Below are positions 46,713 to 55,453 of a stretch of DNA of 64,000 nucleotides, one piece after another. This stretch comes from Bdellovibrionales bacterium Ga0074137 (GTDB lineage Bacteria > Bdellovibrionota > Bdellovibrionia > Bdellovibrionales > JAMPXM01): assembly GCA_001464715.1 (NCBI GenBank), contig LNDT01000034.1, forward strand, positions 19,321 to 83,320, read 5' to 3'. Each line of letters opens with the position of its first letter. The first letter of the stretch is position 1. The notes under the pieces were generated by a model that saw only the letters and a list, made by a program, of their open reading frames with translations, made no database searches and was not told the DNA's origin. Position numbers and translations under genes: made by a program.

Positions 46713-47270
46713 GTGACAGGTTCTCTTGCCATCATCGCGGCCGCAGCGGCCTTGTTTGCCATCGTTGGCGCCATCGGGCTTCAGGAGTTTTTCACGCGCC
46801 GAAGAAAACGACGCTTTCACACCCTCGAACTCGTACCCAATATCTTGATGACTCGCTACCCCATCATGTTCGTTGGCCGGCGCAAGTCTCTCTTCCGAAT
46901 GAGCGGCGACTTTTTGGAACTTCCCATCTACTTGAGCGAGCATGGTTTTCAGGTCGAAGAAATTGAAGTCGTCTCTGGTCCCGACATCGATCGAAGTCTT
47001 GAAGCGGTGCTTGCGACATCACGCCAGCCTGTGCATTTGATCGTTTCAAAGCCTTTTTCCGAGCCCGCCTATGAACTGGCAATGAATGGACACGCGCACC
47101 TTGCGACCTTAACTGTCCTGGGTCAGTACTCGAGCCGCTCGACACGTCCCTCTCGCCATTTGATCTTCGAGAAGCCAGAACTTAGACCTTCGATGATCAC
47201 GTCCTCATTTTCCTCAGAAGAGAAAGCCCTTGAGCACATGGTTTCGCTTGCAGAATACGATCTGCGGTGA
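46713..47270 (+). CDS. Hypothetical protein with N-terminal membrane anchor
   Basis: A 185-residue protein: one helix (SLAIIAAAAALFAIVGAIGL) followed by a basic stretch RRRKRR, then a soluble alpha/beta domain (YPIMFVGRRKSLFRMSGDFLEL, QPVHLIVSKPFSEPAYELAM). The topology would place the domain in the cytosol. I do not recognise the family. Starts with GTG 46713, 12 bases after the outer-membrane gene, with AGAGGG upstream. It is likely in one operon with both neighbours. Confidence 0.65.
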   Translation: MTGSLAIIAAAAALFAIVGAIGLQEFFTRRRKRRFHTLELVPNILMTRYPIMFVGRRKSLFRMSGDFLELPIYLSEHGFQVEEIEVVSGPDIDRSLEAVLATSRQPVHLIVSKPFSEPAYELAMNGHAHLATLTVLGQYSSRSTRPSRHLIFEKPELRPSMITSSFSSEEKALEHMVSLAEYDLR

Positions 47271-47282
47271 TGCGATGAGGGC

Positions 47283-47900
47283 ATGAAGTCGAACGACAAG
47301 CCCGAGCCGACGACCGAAACTATTATCGATGTCTCTGCTCAGATTTCTCACGAAATTGTCGACGGCGCCAAAGACCGGGCGAACGAACTGCTCCATCTTC
47401 CCCTCATGGTTTTTCAGTTTCTAAAAAATCCTTTTCGCTTCATCCGTCAGACTCCAGATTTAAAAACGGTTTCCTGGGTGACCTTGGCCATCGTCAGCGG
47501 CGTTCTTGGTGCCGCCGTCAACGCGATCGTCTACCAAAGCTGGATGCGCTTTTTCATGGCGCTAGTGATCTTGCCAGTCGGTGCCTTCCTCGCGGTCTTC
47601 GCAACAACATCGATTTTGAAATTGGTCTTTCGCGGAGCCCACGGCCTAAAATTCCGTTACCGCTCGGGCGCTTCGATTTTCGCTTTCGCAAATCTGTTTT
47701 GGTGGATTCCCATCGGCGCCGGAGAAAAACTCCCACCGCTGGGCCTCATCGGCTTTTTCACAGCGCTGATGATCGCCGCCGTCGGCTTCGTCGACAAACT
47801 CCAGCTCCCAAAACAAGTCGTCTTCCGCTGGTTTGCTCTCCTCGGTATAGCTCACGCCGCGCTATGGTCCGTAGGACGCTGGATGAGCGCCGGCCAATAA
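47283..47900 (+). CDS. Yip1-like polytopic membrane protein
   Basis: 205 residues with a hydrophilic 50-residue head and five helices: VSWVTLAIVSGVLGAAVNAIV, FFMALVILPVGAFLAVFATTSIL, FANLFWWIPIGAG, LIGFFTALMIAAVGFV and FRWFALLGIAHAALWSVG. The phrase FLKNPFRFI before the helices is typical of Yip1-like domains. The function is unknown, possibly envelope homeostasis together with the two preceding genes. Convergent with the zinc-ribbon gene at 47972; the 70 bases between hold AT-rich inverted repeats (CGGGAATTTTCCG). Confidence 0.7.
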   Translation: MKSNDKPEPTTETIIDVSAQISHEIVDGAKDRANELLHLPLMVFQFLKNPFRFIRQTPDLKTVSWVTLAIVSGVLGAAVNAIVYQSWMRFFMALVILPVGAFLAVFATTSILKLVFRGAHGLKFRYRSGASIFAFANLFWWIPIGAGEKLPPLGLIGFFTALMIAAVGFVDKLQLPKQVVFRWFALLGIAHAALWSVGRWMSAGQ

Positions 47901-47971
47901 ATTCTGAAAATTCTCGATGCGAAGGTGAACCGAGATCTTTGAATAAATTCGAGTCGGGAATTTTCCGAATT

Positions 47972-48430
47972 TTACTTCGAGAAAATCCAAAACGCTGCAG
48001 CGATTCCGGCTGCGATCGCCATTATTAGCCAGGATGGGATCGTGTTGGATGTCGAGCGTTTCGCGATCGCGTAGTCTTCGAATGTTATGAGTGGTGTTCG
48101 ATGTGTCGGACATAGGCCGGCTGCGGGTGCGGTGTGGCCGCACTCGAGGCACATCCAGTCGGTTCCGTCGAGTTCGTCGCCGGTAGAAACTTGGTCATGC
48201 TCCACAAGGAGCGCTAGGCGTACTAGGTCCGCTCGAACCACGGGTAGATGGGCTTCATCGAACTCGACGTAACACAGATTTGCTTGGCTCTCGATGCGCG
48301 GATGCGCCGTAATCTCCGTATCGGGCTTAAACTCTTCTCCGCTGGGAAGAATTTCGCCCTCGTGACCACTTTTCTCCAACGTTCGAATTAATTTTTCGGC
48401 CGCGAAGATCGGCATTGGGCCCACGCGCAC
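47972..48430 (-). CDS. Tail-anchored zinc-ribbon protein
   Basis: A 152-residue frame with a soluble N-part (AAEKLIRTLEKSGHEGEIL, which has the look of a small alpha/beta DUF2007-like fold), a zinc ribbon (CLECGHTAPAAGLCPTH), and a single C-terminal helix (IPSWLIMAIAAGIAAAFWIFSK) ending the protein. This gives a tail-anchored protein with its zinc ribbon in the cytosol. The function is unknown. It starts with GTG 48430 two bases past the dut stop, so it is probably translated together with dut. Confidence 0.68.
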   Translation of the reverse strand: MRVGPMPIFAAEKLIRTLEKSGHEGEILPSGEEFKPDTEITAHPRIESQANLCYVEFDEAHLPVVRADLVRLALLVEHDQVSTGDELDGTDWMCLECGHTAPAAGLCPTHRTPLITFEDYAIAKRSTSNTIPSWLIMAIAAGIAAAFWIFSK

Positions 48431-48432
48431 GC

Positions 48433-48891
48433 TTAAGCCCTCACGCCTGTTGAACCGAATCCACCGGCGCCGCGTGCGGTTTCAGAAAGTTCGTCGCTCA
48501 AGATCAAATCTGCTTGCACGACGGGACACAAAACCATCTGAGCGATTCGGTCTTGATCCTTTACTTCAACACTTTCGCTTCCAAGATTGATGACGATAAT
48601 TTTAACTTCACCACGGTAGTCGGCATCGACAGTTCCCGGTGTATTCAAAACGGTCACCCCTTGTTTTGCAGCAAGTCCGCTGCGGGGCCTGACTTGAACT
48701 TCAAAGCCTGGCGGGATTTCCATGGAGATTCCGGTCGGAATCATTGCTCGCTCCATGGGTTTAAGTAACATCGGGGCGCTTAACGCCGCTCGAATGTCCA
48801 AACCCGAAGCGTGAGCCGTTTCATACTTTGGAAGTTCGCCTTTGAAATGCGACAAAACTTTAATTTTTAAAGGCACTCGCATAAAACTCAC
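48433..48891 (-). CDS. dut: dUTP diphosphatase
   Basis: Hydrolyses dUTP to dUMP and pyrophosphate, which supplies thymidylate synthesis and keeps uracil out of DNA. All five motifs of the trimeric enzyme are seen: SGLDIRAA, PRSGLA, GTVDADYRGE, RIAQMV and the C-terminal GAGGFGSTG. The length (152) is normal. The GTG at 48891 has GGGAGG five bases upstream and is preferred over ATG 48882. It follows the M16 peptidase gene closely. Confidence 0.97.
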   Translation of the reverse strand: MSFMRVPLKIKVLSHFKGELPKYETAHASGLDIRAALSAPMLLKPMERAMIPTGISMEIPPGFEVQVRPRSGLAAKQGVTVLNTPGTVDADYRGEVKIIVINLGSESVEVKDQDRIAQMVLCPVVQADLILSDELSETARGAGGFGSTGVRA

Positions 48892-48914
48892 TGGGACCTC
48901 CCCAAAAAATCAAA

Positions 48915-50291
48915 TTACCGTCTTTTAAATCGTCGACCGGGACGCTTTTGCTGCTTTCGACCTTGCCGGGTGAACTTCGTACGCTGTTTATCAATCCAAT
49001 CAAGCATTGGCTTCTCCGGCAGCGGCCCCATCAAAGTGATACCAAGCGCCTCGGGATGAAGCGATTCATCGGCCAAATGCCGAACGGCCTCGGGCTTTAC
49101 TCGGTCAAATTCACTTAAGATCTCGGTGATCGGCCGATAGATGCCAAAGACCAATTCATTGATCCCAATCGACTGCATACGACTTTCGGGATCATCAGAA
49201 CCAATAATCGTCGCCGCTCGAACCTGCGTTCGAACCATATCCATTTCTTCTTTAGAAAAACCATGAACTCGAAGTTTCGTCATCTCTTCGATGAGAACGC
49301 TTAACGCCTCAGGCACTTTCGCTGGCTCGGTCGCCGCGTACATCAAAAGAGTGCCCGTATCGACGAAGGAATAAAGTTGAGAATAAACCGTGTAGGCGAG
49401 GCCTCGGTTCTCGCGAATTTCTTGATAGAGTCTCGACGTGAGGCCGCCTCCAAGAATTCCGTTCAGAACCATCGCATCAAAACGACGGTGGTCCCTAAAA
49501 CCGGGGCTCGGTGCACCAATCAGTATGTGAGCCTGCTCGGCTCTTCGCTTCATAACTTTAGAAAAACTACGAGCCGGCTTCACTTCGTTGACGGTTCCGG
49601 CGGGAAGCGAGTTTCTGGTCGAACCTTTAAGTGGCGCCAGATACTTCTCAACAAATTCGCAAAGCTCGTCGTGATCAACACGCCCTGCGGCCGCGATCAC
49701 CAGATTCTGGTTTACGTATTGCCTTCGGTAGAAACGAAGCACTCTCTCACGGTTCATCGTTTCGATCGATTCGATCGTTCCAAGAATCGGAAGCGCCAGC
49801 GGAGTTCCCTTAAAAGCATGCTCGAAGTGACGATCAAAAACGCAATCCTCCAGCAGATCTTCACTGGATCTGATTTCCTGAATCACGACGTCTCGCTCGG
49901 TAACGACGTCTTTTTGTGAAAACGATGGTTGCGTCACAAGATCACTTAAAACATCGACGTAACGCTCGAGGTGCTCAGGTAAACCAAAGGCAACAAACGA
50001 CGTCGTCTCGCGCGAAGTAAAAGCGTTGATATCAGCGCCCACTTCTTCCATGTCGCGCGAAATTTCGAACGCGTTTCGTTTTTTCGTATGTTTAAAAACC
50101 ATGTGCTCAACAAAATGAGCCAAACCAGCCTCATCCGAAGCTTCGTCTCTTGTGCCTTTTCCAATGAAAAAACCAACAGACAAAGCAACGGCACTCGGGT
50201 GATTTTCTGTCACCACCCGAACGCCGCTCGGCAAAGTCGTCTTTTTGAATCGGTAGCGACTCCAAGGAGTCGCTGGACGTTTTCCGGTCAC
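48915..50291 (-). CDS. M16 family zinc peptidase
   Basis: A 458-residue peptidase of the M16B (mitochondrial-processing-peptidase-like) family. Zinc motif HFVEH at residues 59-63 with the third Glu in the ERDVVIQEI region, plus the second-half signature of the inactive repeat (GLAYTVYSQLYSF). These enzymes degrade short peptides. The C-terminus is basic (RQGRKQQKRPGRRFKRR). The start GTG 50291 lies five bases after the pnp stop. The pnp-M16-dut order is known in alpha- and delta-proteobacteria. Confidence 0.94.
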   Translation of the reverse strand: MTGKRPATPWSRYRFKKTTLPSGVRVVTENHPSAVALSVGFFIGKGTRDEASDEAGLAHFVEHMVFKHTKKRNAFEISRDMEEVGADINAFTSRETTSFVAFGLPEHLERYVDVLSDLVTQPSFSQKDVVTERDVVIQEIRSSEDLLEDCVFDRHFEHAFKGTPLALPILGTIESIETMNRERVLRFYRRQYVNQNLVIAAAGRVDHDELCEFVEKYLAPLKGSTRNSLPAGTVNEVKPARSFSKVMKRRAEQAHILIGAPSPGFRDHRRFDAMVLNGILGGGLTSRLYQEIRENRGLAYTVYSQLYSFVDTGTLLMYAATEPAKVPEALSVLIEEMTKLRVHGFSKEEMDMVRTQVRAATIIGSDDPESRMQSIGINELVFGIYRPITEILSEFDRVKPEAVRHLADESLHPEALGITLMGPLPEKPMLDWIDKQRTKFTRQGRKQQKRPGRRFKRR

Positions 50292-50296
50292 AAAAC

Positions 50297-52453
50297 TCAG
50301 TTGGGAACCTGATCAAGGACCGCTTTGCGCGAGAGCTTGATACGGCCCGCGCGATCGATATCCATGACTTTTACATCAATTAGGTCGCCCTCTTTGAGAA
50401 CATCCGTCACTTGACGAATACGCTCGTGAGCGATCTCCGAAATATGCAAAAGGCCTTGAGTGTTCGGCATCACTTCGACGAACGCACCGAAGTCCATAAT
50501 TTTTACGACACGGCCATTGTAAACACGGCCAACTTCTGCCTCCGCACAAATGCCGTTGATGATTTCAATCGCACGTTTTGTTTTGAGCGGATCCGACGAA
50601 GCGATGTGAATAGTACCATCGTCTTCGATATCGATCTTAACACCCGTCTCTTCAACGATAGCTTTGATAACTTTTCCGCCGGCTCCAATAACTTCGCGAA
50701 CTTTCTCGGGCTTGATTTTGATTGTCTCGATACGAGGAGCGTACGGAGAAATCTCGCCGCGAGGACGTGAAATCACTTTTTCCATTTCGTTCAGGATATG
50801 AAGGCGACCATCGCGTGCTTGAGTCAGAGCCTGCTCCATCACACCAAACGAAATCGAATCGATCTTAATATCCATCTGAAGCGACGTGATTCCCTCACGC
50901 GTTCCTGCCACTTTGAAGTCCATATCGCCCAAGTGATCTTCATCACCCAAGATGTCAGACAAGACAGCGAAGCGATCGCCTTCTTTGATAAGTCCCATCG
51001 CGATACCCGCAACGTTTCCTTTAACAGGCACACCCGCATCAAGAAGCGCCATGAGGCCTGAGCAAACAGTTCCCATCGACGACGATCCGTTCGACTCAAG
51101 AACTTCACTGACAACGCGAATCGTGTACGGGAACTTTTCCTGATCCGGAAGAATCGCTTTCAAAGCGCGTTCAGCCAAGTTTCCGTGGCCGATCTCGCGA
51201 CGACTCTGACCGCCCATGCGGCCCGTCTCACCCACCGAGAACGGCGGGAAGTTGTAGTGAAGTAAGAACTTCTTCTTCACCATACCACCAAGGGCATCGA
51301 TCATCTGCTCATCGTCACCCGTTCCAAGTGTCACGGTGCCAAGAACCTGAGTTTCACCGCGAGTAAAGAGGCCTGAACCGTGAGCGCGGGGAAGCATTCC
51401 AACTTCGCAAGCGATCGAACGAACCGTTTTTACATCTCGTCCATCGATGCGAACTTTGTCGTCCAAGATCATAGCGCGAGCTGCGTTGTACTTGATGTTT
51501 TCAGCAATCGTTCCAAGATCCTTCGCGCGTGCCGCTTGCTCTTTATCGTTGGTGATCGGAGCAACGAACTTTTCTTTCGCTTCTTTTTTCGCTGCATCAG
51601 CAGCTGCGTAACGGGCCATTTTCTCGCGAATGCGAAGTGCCGCATTAATTTTTGGAGTCAAAAACGCCGTCACTTCTTTCTCAAAAGCTTCATCAACTTT
51701 TGCGGGAACAAAAGCACGCTTTGGCTTAGAACCTGTTTTCTTACGAAGCTCTTCGATCGCATCCATAATCGGAAGCATCGACTCGTGACCAAATTTCAGA
51801 GCCGCTAAAGCGTCGGCTTCAGAGATGAATTTCGACTCCCCTTCGACCATCAAAATACCGTTTCGCGTTCCCGCGATGACGATGTCCATATCCGCAGTTT
51901 CAAGCTGAAGCGCCGAGGGATTTAAAACGAGCTTTCCGCCGATACGCGCCACTTGGATCGCGCATGTTGGACCGCTGAAGGGAATGTCTGAAATATGAAG
52001 AGCGGCCGAAACGCCAATCGACGCAAGCATCTCGATCGGGAAAGTTCCGTCGTACGAAAGCGTCGTTGCTACGACTTGAGTTTCAAAGCGGTAGCCCTCT
52101 GGGAAACATGGACGAATCGGGCGATCGATCAAACGTGCCGTCAATGTCGCATTATTGGTCGGACGGCCTTCACGTTTAAAATATCCACCAGGAATTTTTC
52201 CGGTCGCATAGAATTTCTCTTGATACTCGACAGTGAGAGGGAAGAAATCGAGCGTCGACTCTTTTTTCGACGACACAGCTGTTACAAGAACAACGTTGTT
52301 TCCCGATGTAACAAGCGCTGAACCATCGGCTTGTTTCGCGAGACGGCCCGTCTCGATCGTGATTTGTTTTCCGCCGACAGTGGCTGTGACAGTTTGCGTG
52401 TTGAACTTAAGGACTGGTTGGCTGGACTGATTTTCTGGCTGGCTGGCTGACAT
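50297..52453 (-). CDS. pnp: Polyribonucleotide nucleotidyltransferase
   Basis: PNPase degrades RNA from the 3' end with phosphate. 718 residues: two RNase PH domains (GKIPGGYFKREGRPT, and the second with RGETQVLGTVTLGTGDDEQ and GDEDHLGDMDFKVAGT), an alpha linker, a KH domain (REVIGAGGKVIKAIVEETG) and an S1 domain (VYNGRVVKIMDFGAFVEV). Compact and complete. The N-terminus carries one PENQ motif. It follows rpsO, with a terminator between them that must allow read-through or be followed by a separate promoter. Confidence 0.98.
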   Translation of the reverse strand: MSASQPENQSSQPVLKFNTQTVTATVGGKQITIETGRLAKQADGSALVTSGNNVVLVTAVSSKKESTLDFFPLTVEYQEKFYATGKIPGGYFKREGRPTNNATLTARLIDRPIRPCFPEGYRFETQVVATTLSYDGTFPIEMLASIGVSAALHISDIPFSGPTCAIQVARIGGKLVLNPSALQLETADMDIVIAGTRNGILMVEGESKFISEADALAALKFGHESMLPIMDAIEELRKKTGSKPKRAFVPAKVDEAFEKEVTAFLTPKINAALRIREKMARYAAADAAKKEAKEKFVAPITNDKEQAARAKDLGTIAENIKYNAARAMILDDKVRIDGRDVKTVRSIACEVGMLPRAHGSGLFTRGETQVLGTVTLGTGDDEQMIDALGGMVKKKFLLHYNFPPFSVGETGRMGGQSRREIGHGNLAERALKAILPDQEKFPYTIRVVSEVLESNGSSSMGTVCSGLMALLDAGVPVKGNVAGIAMGLIKEGDRFAVLSDILGDEDHLGDMDFKVAGTREGITSLQMDIKIDSISFGVMEQALTQARDGRLHILNEMEKVISRPRGEISPYAPRIETIKIKPEKVREVIGAGGKVIKAIVEETGVKIDIEDDGTIHIASSDPLKTKRAIEIINGICAEAEVGRVYNGRVVKIMDFGAFVEVMPNTQGLLHISEIAHERIRQVTDVLKEGDLIDVKVMDIDRAGRIKLSRKAVLDQVPN

Positions 52454-52609
52454 AGATCTTCGTTCCCTTTTCTTCTCGAGCTCTTTTTAGAGTCACTGCT
52501 TTTTTCCGCAGGACCTGCCCGATTTTTTTAATTTCGCTAACGAAATCAAACTTTTAGTTTTGTTTCTTATGACTGTTCGCGACTGTAGCGAAGTCCTCGG
52601 GTTTTGGCC

Positions 52610-52641
52610 AAAAAAAAAGCCCGTTGGCTGGGCCAACGAGC
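52610..52641 (-). terminator. Rho-independent terminator between rpsO and pnp
   Basis: GCTCGTTGG and CCAACGGGC on the minus strand pair over 9 bp (one G-U) around a CCCAG loop and are followed by nine T. It is placed 50 bases after the rpsO stop. The rest of 52454-52690 is the pnp leader without a clear promoter. Confidence 0.9.
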
Positions 52642-52690
52642 ATTTTTGAGGTCCGAGACTTTCCTGTCTCTTCACCGATGTCCTTTAGGA

Positions 52691-52960
52691 CTACTTTCGA
52701 AGTTCGAGGTCCGCGATGAGTTTTGTGTATTTCTCGGGCTCGTTGTTGCGAAGGTATGTGAGCAACTTCTTACGACGGTTGACCATCTGAACCAGGCCGT
52801 AACGGCTGTGGTGATCTTTTTTGTGAGCTTTAAAGTGCTCGGTCAGATCCTTGATTCGAGCGGTCAGGAGTGCCACCTGAACTTCTGACGAACCCGTGTC
52901 CATTGTCGAACGTTGGAACTTCTTAACGACCGCGGCCTTTTGGTATCCGAAAACTGCCAT
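52691..52960 (-). CDS. rpsO: 30S ribosomal protein S15
   Basis: An 89-residue ribosomal protein that binds the central domain of 16S rRNA. It has [32 protein letters not shown] and [21 protein letters not shown] 52960 is set by GAGGAG seven bases upstream; longer frames would add 32 non-conserved residues. Its own promoter must lie in 52961-53188, because the next gene upstream runs in the opposite direction. Confidence 0.98.
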   Translation of the reverse strand: MAVFGYQKAAVVKKFQRSTMDTGSSEVQVALLTARIKDLTEHFKAHKKDHHSRYGLVQMVNRRKKLLTYLRNNEPEKYTKLIADLELRK

Positions 52961-53188
52961 TATTTTCTCCTCGAGCGACGTGGTCGCCGGTTTAAATCGT
53001 TCTGGAGGCCTCATCCACGTCATGGCTGACGATGGTAGGAGCGATTCCAAAAACACGAAGCGCTAGACATACTGCAAAAACCCACAGCATAGCAATTCGA
53101 ATGTAGAAAATTACCGGAAGGGCCTCGGTCGGGTAGAACGGGGCCGTCGCTCTGTTTTTTTCGTTCAGACTGTGTTAACGCTCCGCAT

Positions 53189-53932
53189 ATGGGGCCTTCA
53201 TATAAAACTAAACTCGCGACTTGGGTTCTACTTCTAGGAGTGACTGTAAGCCTTCTGCCGTCAGTTTCCGAGTCCGCACGGGACGGCGTCCGCGACTTAC
53301 AAACTAGGAGCGGGTCCCTTCAAGAAATCAGCTTTCTTATGGCCGAGAAAAACTGGCGCGCGCTATCTCGCCTAATCTACATGGATCCTTCAATTCAGTT
53401 CAGCGAAGCTTTGGCTCACAGTCTTTTTCGGCATCCCGCCGAAGGCCCCATCTACCGGCTGCAAATTGAAATGATCGAGCGCGGATCCCCAGAGCTCATC
53501 TCGGCCGTTGCGAAAACCGGTTTTACCGCCGCATGGACCAGTTCCGATTCACTGCTTGGCGGAGCCACCGCCCTAGAGCTCGCACAGAACATCCTTCGAA
53601 CATTCCCGGAAAGTGCCTCGCACGACATCCAAGGCCTCCTGTTCGACACACGCTTTATCCAACAGCTGACAGATCCCATGATGCTCGAATTTTTCACAAG
53701 AGCCTCGAAGGACTTTTTAACTTCGAAAACAGCCAATGCCTATTTCTCGTATCTTATTGAAAGCGGACTACTTTCCAAAGAGCAGACACGGCTCATTGAA
53801 TTCGCACTTCGCAAAGGAGCTGATATCTACGACGCCGGAAGCTCTCCAAGCGTACGTCTGAAATACCTCGAGGCAGAGCTTGCGAAATCCCCATCGGGCG
53901 GCTCTTGCAAAGCCTTGTTTGCAGTCCCTTAG
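53189..53932 (+). CDS. Secreted hypothetical protein between rpsO and truB
   Basis: A 247-residue helix-rich protein with a signal peptide (TWVLLLGVTVSLLPSVSESA). The body has repeats of the kind FRHPAEGPIYRLQIEMIERGSPELISAVAKTG, GATALELAQNIL and LIEFALRKGADIYDAG, which look like worn ankyrin-type helix pairs, though the loops do not fit the consensus well. No Shine-Dalgarno is apparent before the ATG. It runs against the surrounding truB and rpsO genes and breaks a usual operon, so it may be a later insertion. Confidence 0.65.
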   Translation: MGPSYKTKLATWVLLLGVTVSLLPSVSESARDGVRDLQTRSGSLQEISFLMAEKNWRALSRLIYMDPSIQFSEALAHSLFRHPAEGPIYRLQIEMIERGSPELISAVAKTGFTAAWTSSDSLLGGATALELAQNILRTFPESASHDIQGLLFDTRFIQQLTDPMMLEFFTRASKDFLTSKTANAYFSYLIESGLLSKEQTRLIEFALRKGADIYDAGSSPSVRLKYLEAELAKSPSGGSCKALFAVP

Positions 53933-53967
53933 ATCCAATAACTAAAATACTCTGTGAAGCTTTTGGG

Positions 53968-54972
53968 TTAAACGAAGACGCGGCGGATTTTATAGAATTC
54001 GCCGGGCTCAGCGGCGAGCAGCGCAAGAAGACGACGTTCCTCACGGTGAATCACGCGCATGGGCTTTAGCGCCTCGCCCAATTGAACCCGACGAAGCAGT
54101 TCGCTTTGAAGTGATTTTGAAAGCTGGCCATTTTTTAAAAGAGTCGCGTCGTGGCCCGTAATTTCAATCCGTTCAAAATGCGGGAGCGAATCCGCAAGTG
54201 GCACCCACGCTGGTCCAAGCGCGGTGGGTCCGACATCGTGACTCTGAAGACGAGCCGTCTCAAGCTCACGAGCCATGACCGAAAGCGTTTTTGCCTGGTG
54301 AATATCAAAGGGCGCACTCATCACACGACGAAGTGCCGTGACTGTGCCGCCGACACCCAATAGCTGACCAACATGGTTGGCCCAGGCGCGAATGAAACTT
54401 CCTTTGCTGCAGCGAAGAGCGACCGTGAACTCGAGGCCCCGTGGCGCAGCGTCTGGCGAAGAGACTGCGGAAATCTCTGGCGATTTGTCTGGCAAATTTA
54501 ATTTGTTCAGACCCTTCCACTCGATGTCATAGAACGACATCGCGCGGATCGGAATTTCTGGCGGGATCTCACCCTTGTGGGCGCTCTCGTATAATTTTTT
54601 TCCGTTCACTTTCACAGCCGAATGCATGGGAACTTTCAGTTCAACCACACCCGAAACGGACTCAGCAATATCGCGAATTCTGTCTTCCGTAAGTCCCGCC
54701 GTCGACTTCTCCTCAAGGACAAGGCCCGTAATATCCATCGAGTCCGTTCGAACGCCAAGACGAACGGTGACTTCGTAACCTTTGTCGCCATTGAGAAGGT
54801 AGTCGGAAACTTTCGTCGCTTCACCGACCAGAAGAATCAATAGCCCTGAGGCCAGAGGATCCAGTGTCCCGGCGTGGCCGACGGACTTGGTTCCCAGAAG
54901 CTTCCTTGTTTTCGCCACGACATCGTGACTCGTAAGACCCGGATCTTTGTCGACGAGAAGAACTCCGTTCAC
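53968..54972 (-). CDS. truB: tRNA pseudouridine synthase B
   Basis: Makes pseudouridine 55 in tRNAs. It has the start GVLLVDKDPGLTSHDVV, the catalytic GHAGTLDPLASGLL with Asp, and YEVTVRLGVRTDS. 334 residues, with a normal C-terminal PUA-like part (HEERRLLALLAAEPGEF). The GTG start overlaps the rbfA stop (GTGA). It follows rbfA as in most bacteria. Confidence 0.97.
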   Translation of the reverse strand: MNGVLLVDKDPGLTSHDVVAKTRKLLGTKSVGHAGTLDPLASGLLILLVGEATKVSDYLLNGDKGYEVTVRLGVRTDSMDITGLVLEEKSTAGLTEDRIRDIAESVSGVVELKVPMHSAVKVNGKKLYESAHKGEIPPEIPIRAMSFYDIEWKGLNKLNLPDKSPEISAVSSPDAAPRGLEFTVALRCSKGSFIRAWANHVGQLLGVGGTVTALRRVMSAPFDIHQAKTLSVMARELETARLQSHDVGPTALGPAWVPLADSLPHFERIEITGHDATLLKNGQLSKSLQSELLRRVQLGEALKPMRVIHREERRLLALLAAEPGEFYKIRRVFV

Positions 54973-55391
54973 TCGTCATCCCCAACCGCGCCGTCGCTCG
55001 GTTTTCCCGGAGTTCGAATGCCGTCCAAAATTCCGGCAAGGCGATTCATCTTCTCAAGACCCGTGTCGTGAACGAACTCAAACTTCGGCACATGTTTTAA
55101 ACGAAGCTGTTTGTTCACAAGCGAACTGAGCTCTCTTGTCGACGCTTGGAACGCCTCCAGAACACGATCGATCAACTCTTCGCTGTCGCGCGCTGCGGCG
55201 GTATCAGGAATAAAAATAGAAACGTAAACTTTGGCCGCTTTGAAATCGCGCGTAACGTCCACCCGAGTGACGGTCACTGGCCCTCGAGGAACATCGCGAA
55301 GCCCGCGTGTGACGGCATTTGCTACGATATCGCGAATGGCCTTCGCCACCCGTGATACGCGCAAATCCTGATCTCCACCCTTAGTGTTCAT
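54969..55391 (-). CDS. rbfA: Ribosome-binding factor A
   Basis: A ~140-residue factor for late 30S maturation and cold adaptation. The KH-type fold shows RVSRVAKAIRDIVANAV, VTVTRVDVTRDFKAAKVYVS and the RELSSLVNKQLRLKHVPKFEFVHD end. I use ATG 55391 over TTG 55403. The acidic tail (DGAVGDDE) overlaps truB. Two hairpins in the 50-base gap after infB lie just upstream. Confidence 0.95.
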   Translation of the reverse strand: MNTKGGDQDLRVSRVAKAIRDIVANAVTRGLRDVPRGPVTVTRVDVTRDFKAAKVYVSIFIPDTAAARDSEELIDRVLEAFQASTRELSSLVNKQLRLKHVPKFEFVHDTGLEKMNRLAGILDGIRTPGKPSDGAVGDDE

Positions 55392-55405
55392 GACCAGCCC
55401 CAAAT

Positions 55406-55451
55406 CGACCCGCAGACGTGCGGGTCGCAGCGTAGGCGAAGCCGCAGCGAC
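55406..55451 (-). other. Pair of hairpins between infB and rbfA
   Basis: CGACCCGCA (55406-55414) and TGCGGGTCG (55419-55427) form a perfect 9-bp stem with a 4-base loop. A second palindrome (GTCGCAGCG with CGCAGCGAC, 55424-55451, one mismatch) overlaps it by four bases, so the two stems are mutually exclusive at the junction. No U-run follows, so this is not a terminator. Possible role in RNA processing or in setting rbfA translation. Confidence 0.65.
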
Positions 55452-55453
55452 AC

